Assembly (NCBI GenBank): GCA_033557835.1
Contig: JAWQRO010000190.1
Location: 1 to 49,759, forward strand
Length of the DNA: 49,759 nucleotides
DNA from: Helochares maculicollis
Lineage: Eukaryota > Arthropoda > Insecta > Coleoptera > Hydrophilidae
Reading direction: 5' to 3'
Shown here: positions 1 to 9,531 of the stretch, piece after piece
Layout of the letters: every line of letters starts with the position of its first letter
How positions within the stretch are numbered: position 1 is the stretch's first letter
Program-made: the position numbers and the translations under genes
The notes under the pieces: generated by a model
Databases searched by the model: none
What the model was told of the DNA's origin: nothing
What the model saw: the letters and a program-made list of their open reading frames with translations, nothing else

Positions 1-152
1 ATTATTTGGACGGGTTGGAGAGGTGGGAGCATCGCTGGGAAAAGTGTATAGATGTAAAAGAAGATTATATAGAAAAATAAAAATGAATTTGAAAAAAAAA
101 CTACTTGTTTTATTGTTAGGTCGGAAAATTTTCAGACAACCCTCGTATATTG
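1..152 (+). mobile_element. 3' end of a mariner-like element
   Basis: The window opens inside the last codons of a mariner transposase. Reading from base 2 gives a C-terminal pattern of the kind W-E-H-R-W-E-K-C-I-D, then D-Y-I-E and a stop, which is the usual mariner ending. It is followed by about 60 bp of AT-rich sequence closing near 'ACAACCCTCGTA', a plausible 3' terminal repeat next to a TA target. Everything 5' lies outside the window, so intactness cannot be judged. Confidence 0.55.
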
Positions 153-354
153 CTTCGGGGCGTAGATACTTCCCGAGCAATTTAGGCCTTCGAGCCTTTT
201 TACTCCGGCACCCTACAGCTAAGTTACCTCTGGTAGTCCCACTTCCTCCAGAAATGTTACCATGTCCTTGATGGGAAACTATTTAGTTTCATCTTGCGTC
301 AACCTTAGTTTCCCCAGGGTTCATCTTGCTACTTTACTCGCAAAATATTCTAAG
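153..354. other. unclassified spacer
   Basis: This is about 200 bp of more GC-balanced sequence between the mariner end and the R repeat. An 82-codon reading frame overlaps it, but it starts inside mariner 3' sequence, so I do not call a gene. It could be LINE or other repeat debris; nothing is recognisable. Confidence 0.3.
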
Positions 355-620
355 CTGCGAAGGTAAACAGGTACTTTCGGTAGTCTTACATATCTCAAAA
401 ATTGATATAGATCTAAGTTTTTGCGATAATAGCCGTATGCCAAATTTCATTACTCCACCTCAAACGGTTTGACCACTATCGTGATTACATACACACACAG
501 ACATCCCAAAAATGGTCAAAATGGATTCAGAGGTACTCAAAATGTGGAGATCCGGCAAAATCTGGAGGTTGAATTTGTTTCATAATCCCAATACCTTCCC
601 TTACGGGAATGTAAAAAATC
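355..620 (+). repeat. dispersed repeat family R, partial copy
   Basis: This is the 3' part of a repeat that recurs at least five more times in the window (7531-8508, 10590-11090, 12929-13146, 17782-18263, 20473-21740). Landmarks shared by copies are 'GATCTAAGTTTTTGCGATAA', 'GCCGTATGCCAAATTTCA', a cacaca-rich stretch, and 'AAAATGGTCAAAATGGATTC', ending near 'CCAATACCTTCCCTTACGGG'. Short reading frames through these landmarks recur in several copies but look like by-products of repeat conservation, not proteins. Confidence 0.75.
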
Positions 621-889
621 ATAGCGACCAAACGGAAAGAGGTAGAGCAGTGAATTTGGAACCCTTGTCCACCCATGCCAGACTATTGTTTTAAATAATT
701 GTTGATTATTTTCATTGGAATCGTAAGAAAAAATGATGTAAAATTAATAATTACTTATATTCTACTTTCACTAATAAGGTTTTCTAGTTCATATTTGATT
801 GCTGCTGCTCTTTACTATAAAAACTATTGATTACACTTTTGCTGTATTGTAGTTATAAATAAAATATCGCCCAGTAATGTCAATTTTTC
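621..889. other. AT-rich spacer, nothing recognised
   Basis: AT-rich DNA between the R fragment and mariner debris. No coding, RNA or repeat feature is recognised. Confidence 0.4.
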
Positions 890-1170
890 CGTACTAAACT
901 TTGGGAAGAAGTTCCAAAATACTAACACAAGCTTCCTAAATCCCTCAAAAAAGAAGGCATTAGGGCTGCGAGCTAGGAACGAAAGCTTCATTGACTATTT
1001 CATCCGGAAATCTATGGCCTCTCCATGCCTCATTGAGTGGGGCCAAACAAGTGGAAATCCGATGGGGCTAGATCTGGACTATAAAGAGGATGAGCCAGTA
1101 CTTCAAAGTTGAGTTTCTGAACCGCTTCAACAGTGTGGGCAACACCAGTTGTACGAGGGTTTTGCGATTG
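890..1170 (-). mobile_element. mariner C-terminal fragment
   Basis: Read on the minus strand, the segment encodes a mariner transposase tail around the third catalytic aspartate, with the motif P-L-Y-S-P-D-L-A-P-S-D-F-H-L-F near 1030-1080. Stops and frameshifts follow. The N-terminal half and clear terminal repeats are not visible, so this is a dead fragment. The YSPDLAPSD motif makes the family call firm; the lineage is not resolved. Confidence 0.7.
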
Positions 1171-1895
1171 ATTTTTAATTTTTTTGTGGCGCTGCAATTT
1201 AATACAAAGTCAGTCGTTAACATCGACATAAATTTTTAAATATACATTTTTGTCACATCGCATCACAATCAGTCGTTTAATTCGGCTAACACAAAACTAA
1301 CAGCAGACGCTTGTGTTGGCATACTAAATTCGAAAGTATAATCTTCAGACAACATTTTTGCAATGCTAAATATAGATAGATGCATCTTCTTTCATTACCA
1401 GAGCGCATTTTTGCATACGGTCATTAATAAAACATTTCTTGGTTACTTCTTGAAATGGGAAAACAATAATAAACGCTTGCCTCGAAAACGAATTGGATAT
1501 AGCTCAATTTAAGCACAAGGAGACGGATAAATGAACAAAACTAAGCAAAGGAGGAGCAGGAAATTTGATGTTTAACGCTTGAAATTATTAAAAATATCAG
1601 AAACTCACACGAAAGGAACTGTATTGGTAACAATAGAAGGAATGTGGGCAAAGCTAGAAGAAATATTGTTAAAAGGAGCAGCCAAAAGGGCAAGCAGAGC
1701 GCTCAGGTGATTTTAAAACAATTTTTAAGCAAATTCCTCCTATTGAAGATATTAAATACTTACATCTACTGTGAGTATCGGCTACAACAAGCTTATAAGT
1801 GCATAAGTAAACATTGCGTCAACAAATAAAGTAAACATCTCATAGTGCTGCTGAATTTCCCTCAGTGCATAGAAAATCGCTTAGCTGTGAGCATA
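1171..1895. other. 5' flank of gd-like 1
   Basis: No gene or repeat is recognised. The stretch is AT-rich and must contain the promoter and 5' UTR of the downstream protease, but I see no decisive TATA or initiator element. A tract ending in CCCTCAG at about 1860-1870 could be a splice acceptor for an upstream non-coding exon. A 61-codon reading frame at 1644-1829 has no family features and is probably chance. Confidence 0.3.
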
Positions 1896-3786
1896 ATGAG
1901 AAAGCTGTTAATTAGCACCTTCTTGTTATTTCTCTGCATTATTGGAACTACATCTCAGCTTGGACCGTCACCTTGCCCAGAGCTCTTTCGGTACATAGCC
2001 TCAAAGGACAATTCCGACACAAAATGGCTTGGAGAGCTGACGTTGTTGAGCGATTTCGACTTGAAAGGAATTTATTTAAGATTGATTTTCGATAAATTCG
2101 TGTCGCAACTAGGGGTAAGCGTATCAGGCTTAATTTAGTTAGAGAAAGCGGAAGATATGTTTATGTTGCAGACTTGGTTTGGAGCTGTAGATAGGAAAGA
2201 TAAGAATGATTTTCTAATAAAAGAGAAAAATTTTGACTTGAAGGCGAAAACGCCCAAGAAGCTGAATTTTTCTGTTCTCTTTGAGAAAGGAGAAGTTCCA
2301 CCTCGCCTGGTGTCCTTTCGACTGAATGCGAAAACGGTTTGCCCTGAACAAATATCGTCTACAACTGAGCTGTCCATTCTAGTTCGAAACAAGGAATCTC
2401 CTTGCCCAGACTTGTTTAAATATCTCCCACCAGAAGATAGTCCTGATCAAAAATGGTACGGAGAACTAACCTTGTTCAGTGATTCAGACCTAATTGGTAT
2501 TTACTTAAGGGTAATGCTTGATAAGCCTTGCTTGCAGTTAGGCGTAAGTGACCGCATTGAAATCATTTTATGCAACTTTTGCAACCCGGCCTACTGTTGT
2601 AGAATTCATTCGGCAGCGTGGACAGCACTGACAACAGAGATTTTTTAATTAGAAACAGCAGTTTTGTACTGAAATCCAAGGAAGTTTACAAGCTGAAACT
2701 TTTCGTTCTGTTCAAGAAGGGAGATATTCCACCGAAACTTGTCTCGGTTAGGTTAAACGCTAAAACTGTGTGCCCACGAGAAATCGAGTCGACTACTCAG
2801 GCCTACGCACCACCTGTTTATACATCTAAGCCCTTAAACGACCAACTAAACTCTCCAGGTTGCGGAGTCGCAGAACATAAATTAGCTCCGCTAGTTTTGG
2901 GTGGTTATGATACTACTCCAGGTAAGCATAGTTGATGATGCATTGCAAATTCTCTGTATATGCTTACCACCAGGTCAGTTTCCCTGGCACACAGCTGTCT
3001 ACGAAACGGATTCCACTAAAAGTCTTAGGTACAAATGCGGGGGCAGCTTAATAGCGCTTCAGCACGTTATCACTGCTGCCCATTGCGTTGTTTTGTTGCC
3101 GTCTAAGCAGATTAAAGACGTACACCAACTGCAAGTGTACATGGGAACAAGTAGTTTACTGAAATTTGATCCAGGATTGCAAGTTAGGGAAATCGTTCAC
3201 ATTGCTGAGCATCCATACTTTGATCCAGAAAGGTACGTCAATGATATAGCCATTATGAAACTGCACACGCCTGTTGAGATCACAATTTCCGTCAATCCAG
3301 TATGCTTGTGGGAAGATGACATCAAGTTGGAAAACCTGTACCACAAAACAGGCGTAGTAGCAGGTTTTGGAATAGATGAGTCCAATTTGCTTTCCGATGG
3401 CTTAAAAGTCGTCAATATGCCAATAGTGCCCATCCAATCTTGTATCGTCTCCAATAGGGAATTCTTTTCGGCCTTGGTTTCGGATAAAAATTTTTGTGCT
3501 GGGTTTCGAAATGGTAATTTCTAACGGCCTATTCGTTAGGTTTTTTATAATTCGAAGATCTTTTTCAGGGAGTTCAGTATGCAACGGTGATTCTGGGTCA
3601 GGAATGGTTTTTCCAAAGTCTGGGAGAGCTGCCGCTTGGCAACTTCGAGGGATTGTCTCCATAGGAGTGCCAAAATTAGGGGATAGATGCGATGAAAATA
3701 GCTATATCATGTTCACAGATGTTGCTCAATATTTAGAGTGGATTAAAGATGTAGTGCATAGCTTTGATGGTATTAGTGTTGCCTAG
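1896..3786 (+). CDS. Gastrulation-defective-like serine protease 1 (two GD_N domains)
   Basis: Secreted trypsin-fold (S1) protease related to Drosophila Gastrulation defective. Reconstructed exons: 1896-2114, 2172-2543, 2603-2921, 2974-3513 and 3569-3786, all with GT-AG introns of 52-59 bp and matching phases, giving 555 residues. I chose the ATG at 1896 rather than an upstream in-frame ATG at 1845 because it places a signal peptide (residues 1 to about 20) at the N-terminus. Two GD_N domains follow, at about 25-133 and 149-257. Each opens with S-P-C-P-(E/D)-L-F and closes with N-A-K-T-V-C-P, and each is split by a phase-0 intron after Q-L-G. The protease domain starts near V-L-G-G (about 295). 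The triad is intact: H340 in TAAHC, D394 in NDIAI, S492 in CNGDSGSG. Oddities: the usual GDSGG is GDSGS, the residue at chymotrypsin position 189 reads as Ser, and no basic residue immediately precedes VLGG. It faces paralogue 2 tail to tail. The family is sure; orthology to gd itself is inferred. Confidence 0.88.
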
Positions 3787-4441
3787 CAGCAATCTACTAT
3801 ATAATTAGAATTCTGAAAAAGATTCTAAAAGATAATTGTTACGCCCTTAATTTTTTTCCTTGTGTAGTTTTTATCACATAAGCCAAACTAGCCAAGCACT
3901 GGCCTTAATTAGAGTTGGCCACTCCTCGTTACTATAACGTCACTTGCGAAAAATTTAAAGAAATGGAAGGCAATACCCTTTTAGTCCATCAATTGAGCTT
4001 TGCATACTAATGACACGTCAATTTATGGTTTTGTCAAATAAAGTCTATAGAAAATACGCCAAATTTGTAGCAGACATCACCTACAGAGAAAAAGTAGAAT
4101 GATAATAGCTTGAGCATGAAAAAAATTTAGGGTATAAATTAAAATATCAAATGAAACCTTTTTTAATCCTATCTAAAGTATAATAATAAATTAATTGCTA
4201 CCTAACTTCGTTTGTTTTCCTAGAAGGAATTGAAGAAAATAGTGTGGCTAAAAACCCATTTATTCGTATATCTAACATTTATTTTCAAGAAACTGCAGTG
4301 TATGAATTTTACATGCAAGTTTTAGAAACAGCTTTGACGCAGTTTTGATGCTGGTTCTGAAGGGTTTGGCAGGGTGTTTTCTGGATGTGACATTCTCCCA
4401 ATTCTAGTGTTTTTGAACGAAAGACGTATTTAGTAGGTATA
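3787..4441. other. gd-like 1 3' flank
   Basis: Non-coding AT-rich sequence after the stop codon. An AATAAA hexamer occurs in 'TCAAATAAAGTC' near 4035 and could be the poly(A) signal, giving a 3' UTR of about 250 bp. No other feature is recognised before the mariner terminal repeat at 4442. Confidence 0.4.
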
Positions 4442-5373
4442 CCAAGCTATTCAAGAAGTTTTGCGATTCGTTAAGAGAGGGCGTTGCTATCAGCTTATTC
4501 AATCCTAATTCATCGTTTACAAGGATTTAGTATCGGAGTGTCACAATATTTTTTTACAATGGAAAATTCAAGCACCGTACAGTGATTGAATTTTTAGTTT
4601 TAGAAAGTTAGAAAGTGAAATTTATGAACGAATGTTGAAAGTGGACAAGGACTCTTCGCCCTCAATTAGTGTAGTAGAAAGACTAGTTGCTATATTTAAA
4701 CGTGGTCGTATAAGCTGTGAAGGCGATCCACGCCAAGGTGTCCAAAAACAGCAACAATGCCAGAAATCGTGGAAAAATACAGGATATCGTGTTGGAAAAT
4801 CGTCAAGTGCTTAAAAGAGATTCAATAGAAGCTCTACAGTAGGCATCTCATTGGGCAGTGTAAGCAATATTTTTATTGAAGTATTGGAATTGTGGATTAC
4901 TCTCAAGCTGGTTAAATAGTAAATTAAAACTATTATAGTAGCCTATTAGACCAGCTGAAGGAAAATTTCCTGAAAAAGAACCCGATTTACAAAGGGAAAA
5001 TTCATTTTTCAGCAGTACAAGTTTTATAAGAGCATTTTGACAATGACTAATATTCAAGAATTAAAGTTCGAATTGTTGGAGTATCCATCGTAGTCACCAG
5101 ATTTGGCCCCTAGCGACTTCAATCTATTTTCAGAACTAAAACCATTCATGCATGGAAAGCGTTTCTCATCAAATGTTGAGATCATAATAGCTGTGAAAGC
5201 GTATTTTGTAGCCCTTCCAGATTTTTACTTCAGGGATGGAATTCATAAATTGGAATGTCGTTGGATCGGAAGTGTATTGATGTTCAGCGAGACTACACTG
5301 AATAATAAAGTGTATGTCAAACCATAAAACTGTGTTTTTCGTATCGAACCGCAAAACTTGTTGAACAGTCTAG
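4442..5373 (+). mobile_element. internally deleted irritans-type mariner
   Basis: A 932-bp element bounded by TA on both sides (4440-4441 and 5374-5375). Terminal inverted repeats of about 28 bp share the core 'AAGTTTTGCG' with flanking matches. The N-terminal coding part (4570-4870) shows the helix-turn-helix region, including V-E-R-L-V-A-I-F-K-R-G-R and a later S-L-G-S-V. The C-terminal part (5070-5325) has the S-P-D-L-A-P-S-D-F-N-L-F motif. The middle, carrying the first two catalytic aspartates, is deleted and stops interrupt both parts. Non-autonomous and dead. Confidence 0.8.
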
Positions 5374-5699
5374 TATATTTTCTTACGGGCGAATTATTGT
5401 GATTGCAATGGAAATGCACCTGAAAGAGTGAGAGAGTACCAGAAAAAGTATTGACTGTGTCTTTTATTTGGATATTGCTCCCTGAAGTTAGAATATAATT
5501 CTAAGCTATAGCTTTCCTGTAAGTTTGTTTAATCCTATTAAATCTTTTTAATGGTTGATGAGGATTCAAAATTTGACAAAAGCATTATCCACTGTACATC
5601 AACGGAAAAAGTATTGATTTTGTTCTATAATGTCTTATCTACAAAATTTTAAAATATTCTAGTCTTATCTTTTAAGATCTTAAGATTGCTTAGCACAGT
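5374..5699. other. unclassified spacer
   Basis: No coding feature. The phrase 'GAAAAAGTATTGA' occurs twice in direct orientation (near 5440 and 5605), which may mark remnants of another transposon, but nothing more can be supported. Confidence 0.3.
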
Positions 5700-6125
5700 T
5701 GTTAATGATTGCACAAAAGAAAGTTATCAGATGACATCATTACGACACATTATGGGGGATGGTCAGAAGATCATTTTATGGTTGGTGAGGCTACAAAACA
5801 CGTGGGAGATCCGTCGACACTGGCGACAACACGCCAACGAAATTTTTTTGTCTCAATGTCGAGATCTCACACTCTCCCATCCCTGATGGATCTACTTTAA
5901 CTGACCCGTTCTTCCGAATCTTAACAGCCGAAGTCTAAAGAGCCATCGCCAGGGTGAAAATTGCCGAAACACCCGGCCCCGATGATCTATCCCTTGATCT
6001 GCGGAAACTGAAGGAGCTGCAAGACGCCGTAATCACGTGGCTGGTGGGATTTTTTAACATTATCACAAAAACTGATCCCCCCCTCTCTTGTCTGGTCGAC
6101 GAGTATCACCGTGCCAATTAAAGAA

Positions 6126-8508
6126 AAAAATCTGGAGTGCCTCCACTCAACATTCCCGTATAAATATATGTACTACATAAAAGTACCTGCGATTAATAAT
6201 AATAAAACTACAAACACTTTTATGCGCTTCTTGTTCAGTACATATATACGACGTGTGTTCAATAAGTATCGCGAATTTTGAATTTTCGCGGGTTACGCAT
6301 ACTCGAATTTCGATTGTTTTGTGGCGTTATATTGGTACTCATGTCTCTCACTTATACCGACAAGTTCGGCCATTTTGAATGTTCAGTTAATTGTTGACAG
6401 CTGCTTTGCTTGTACGTGTTTTGGCTCGTCTTCGATTTTTACCTATTCAAAAGAATGAATCAAAGAACCTGTATCAAATTTTGTGTGAAAAACGAAATTA
6501 AGTGCGCGGATGCATTCCTAATGTTGACAGTGGCATACGGACAAGCTACCTTGGTCCGAAGCAACGTTTATCGGCGGTACAAAATGTTCTCAGACGGCCG
6601 TGAAGATGTGAACGACGTGCCGGACGCCCGAGCACTTCAACAACAGACGAAAAAATTGATGAAGTGAAGAAAATGGTATTGGCCAATCGCCGAATCACCG
6701 TTAGAGAAGTTGCTTAGAACATAGACATATCGATTGGCTCGTGCCATTCGATTTTTATCAATGATTTGGGCATTAGACGGGTCGCCGCGAAATTCGTACC
6801 AAATGAAAATTGCTAATGAGCTGTTGGACTCTGTCCGCGACGACCCAAATTTGCTCCAGAGGGTCATAACTGTTGACGAATCGTGGGTTTACGGTTATAA
6901 CGTGGAAACCAAACCTCAATCATCTCAATGGAAGCTGCCGCAAGAACCACGATCGAAAAAAGCGCGCCAAGTTCGGTCGACTGTGAAAGTTTTGCTTACC
7001 GTTTTCTTCGATTGCAGGGGCGTGATGCTGCGTGAGTTCTTACCACAAGGTAGAACGGTCAATAAGGAATATTACCTGCAAGGTATGCGCAATTTGCGTG
7101 AAGCAATCCGCCAAAAACGCCCGGATTTGTGGAAGAACAAAAATTGGCTTTTGCACCACGATAACGCCCCTGCTCACACATCGTTGCTTGTGCGCGACTT
7201 TTTGGCCAAAAACAACACCCTAATGATGCCGCAGCCACCATATTCCCCAGATCAGGCCCCCTGTGACTTTTTCTTGTTCCCGAAACTAAAGAGGCTCATG
7301 AAAGGACGACGCTACGCTAATATTGATGAGATAAAGATGGCACCGAAGGTGGAGCTGAACAAGATAAAGGAAAATGATTATTTAAGTGCTTAGAAGATTG
7401 GAAAAAACGTTGGCACAAGTGTATAATATCTCATGAGGATTACTTTGAAGGGGACAAAATAGATATTCATGAATAAATAAATAATTTTTGAAAAAACACA
7501 AAATTTGCGATACTTTTTGAACACACCTCGTATCATCGAAATATTTCTTTACGTAAAGTACAACACTTTGTGTTTAAAAAATATATACTCTTAACTAGTA
7601 TACAATATGTAATTTTAAAATATAAATTCGTAACTAAAAAATGAAATTTATGATGGTAATTTACACGGAACTATTTGTTATTGCTATATTTTCCATGTTT
7701 AGCATTTTTGTAAAATTTGTTAGTCTACGGCCTACTAAAATTGGAATTTTCAAAATTATAAAAATAGCACTTCCGGTGCTTCGATCATGTTGAAAAGTTA
7801 TATATTTCAGTTTTCTGTGATAATTAAGATGAGCACGAAATTTCAATTGGGTAGCTTTATTGTAAAGACGACTTTACTTAAGAAAATTTCAAAACTGTGT
7901 AGGTAAACGGATACTTTCGGTAGTCCTACAGCCTCAAAAGTTGACACAGATCTAAGTTTTTGCGATAATGGCCGTATGCCAAATTTTACATACTCGCACA
8001 CACACAGACAACATGCAAAAAATGGTCAAAATGGATTCAGGGGCACTCAAAACGTGGAGATCCTTTACAATACTTCGTATAGTATATGGGAATGTGAAAA
8101 TGAAATTTATGACGGTAAAGTCCCCCTTCCGATTTTCAAATTTACACGGAACTATTTGTTATTGCTATATCTTCCAAGTTTAGCATTTTTGTAAAATTTT
8201 TTATTCCATAACCTACTAAAATAGCAAGTTTTAAAATTATAAAAATAGCACTTCCGGTACTCGGATTATGTTGAAAATTTGAATCTATCAGATTTTTGTG
8301 ATATTTAAGATATGCATGAAAGTTCAATGCGATAGCTTAATTTTAAAAGCTAGTTTACTTGAAAGATTTTCAAAAATGCGTATGTAAATAGGTACTTCTG
8401 GTGATCCTATATGCCTCAAAAATTGATACAGATCTAAGTTTTTGTAATAATGATCCCAATACCTTCTCTTTGCTATTCTTCGTATAGTAATACGGGAATG
8501 TAACAAGC
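6126..8508 (+). repeat. R element inserted in the LINE and carrying a mariner
   Basis: Starts with the R terminal repeat ('AAAAATCTGGAGTGCCTCC' followed by 'ACATTCCCGTATA') at 6126 and ends at 'ATACGGGAATGT' at 8508, the inverse of the inner part of the start. After removing the mariner (6249-7530) about 1.1 kb of R remains. From 7640 it is made of two head-to-tail partial units with a period of about 460 bp: the phrase 'TGAAATTTATGA' recurs at 7642 and 8101. LINE coding sequence resumes directly after 8508, so R inserted after the LINE. Confidence 0.7.
6249..7530 (+). mobile_element. mariner copy 1 (TIR CGAGGTGTG), degenerate but full length
   Basis: A 1282-bp element flanked by TA (6247-6248 and 7531-7532). 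Terminal inverted repeats share 'CGAGGTGTGTTCAAAAAGTA' with small differences at the left end. The transposase has the HTH region from about 6454, the first catalytic motif V-D-E-S-W (near 6875), the second H-H-D-N-A-P-A-H (near 7155) and the third P-Y-S-P-D-Q-A-P-C-D (near 7240-7265), as in DD34D mariners. A short deletion near 6620 shifts the frame, stops follow around 6665-6725, and about 33 bp are missing near 6800. It sits inside an R element and is closely related to mariner copy 2 at 11622. Confidence 0.88.
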
Positions 8509-9531
8509 GCAAACTGGCGACGTGCCCCAATTGCAGACCCATGTCTCTATTATGCCACAGTATAACAATCATCGAATTAATCCTAGATCGACGCCTGCGT
8601 GAAATCATCACGATAAAGGTCAACCAATGCGGATTCACCAAGGGCACAAGCACTATGCGTGCTATCTTTACCGCCCAGCAGTGGATGGAGAAGCACAGGG
8701 ACAGAAAACAGCCACTCCACCTAGTCTTCTTCGATCTAGACCTTCAACTGTGCCTCACACTAACTCATTTGATACGCAATCCAAGCTCCTCATTGACTGA
8801 ATCGTCCTCTTCTACGTCATGCTAGCGGTCAAACAATCAAAGCGGCGTGTGTAGAATTGGAGCGGCCGATTCGGCCAATTTGGGCTTTACATTTCAAAAA
8901 CAGAACACACGAAAACTGTCCCATTACCAGACTTCAGAAGTGCAATTGGCGAAGCTCTGTTGAAGACCAATAAGTGCCGGTAACTGGGATCCCATCTTCA
9001 GAACAACGGTGGCCTTGATGACGGCGTAGAAGGAAGTATCAAAGGAGTCAGAATGGACTAGAGGAAAGCCACTGGCGTAGTATGTGGCCGAAAAATGCGC
9101 ATTCACCTAAGGTTAAAGATATATCTCACAGTCGTTTATCCGCTTGCGCTCGGTGTAACCGAATGCTGCCCGACAACTCGACTCATCGCGCAACGGTTGC
9201 GCTCTTTGGAGATGCGTAGGGTCGGGTGGATAATGAGTGTCTCACTCCTCGACCATATGAGTAAGGATATTTGCTGGAGAGAGTTCTGCCTCGCGGAAAA
9301 ATGCGCGAGGGGAGATTGCGCTGGCTTGGACATGTTACCAGCGCAGCACCAGGAACACACCATAAACGCAGATCTAAAGACCTGTAACCTACGCCTGCAA
9401 GATTGCGTAAAATGAAGGACACCGATCCACCGTATTGGGATAAACGCCAAGAAGAATAAGAATGTGGAATTGTTTCTGAGCAATACTTATATATTTATAG
9501 TTCCAATTAGCTAAACACGCTTAAATCATCC

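Larger units (their letters stand above)
5700..9480 (+). mobile_element. decayed RTE-type LINE, split by an R element and mariner
   Basis: Two pieces of one non-LTR retrotransposon ORF lie in the same orientation. The first (5700-6125) carries the linker and start of the reverse transcriptase, including T-P-G-P-D-D and a tryptophan-rich stretch ending at T-V-P-I. The second (8509-9480) continues with N-C-R-P-M-S-L-L, the F-x-K-G-x-x-T motif near 8630-8660 (N-Q-C-G-F-T-K-G-T-S-T) and a start of the polymerase block (L-V-F-F-D-L-D), then degenerates. C-terminal traces (9080-9420) resemble the cysteine/arginine-rich tail of RTE-like elements. The gap between pieces is exactly filled by R (6126-8508). 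Several stops and frameshifts show it is dead. It ends about 50 bp beyond the gd-like 2 stop codon. Confidence 0.75.

Noticed and set aside
1644..1829. Plus-strand basic 61-codon frame upstream of gd-like 1
   Set aside because: No motif and no splice signal linking it to the protease; AT-rich chance frame.
7968..8194. Overlapping plus-strand frames beginning M-A-V-C-Q-I and M-P-N-F-T-Y, with a similar frame at 20744
   Set aside because: They lie inside R repeats and recur only because the repeat recurs; no start context, family motif or frame conservation.
9136..9483. Minus-strand 115-codon frame
   Set aside because: Antisense shadow of the RTE-type LINE C-terminal remnant on the plus strand.
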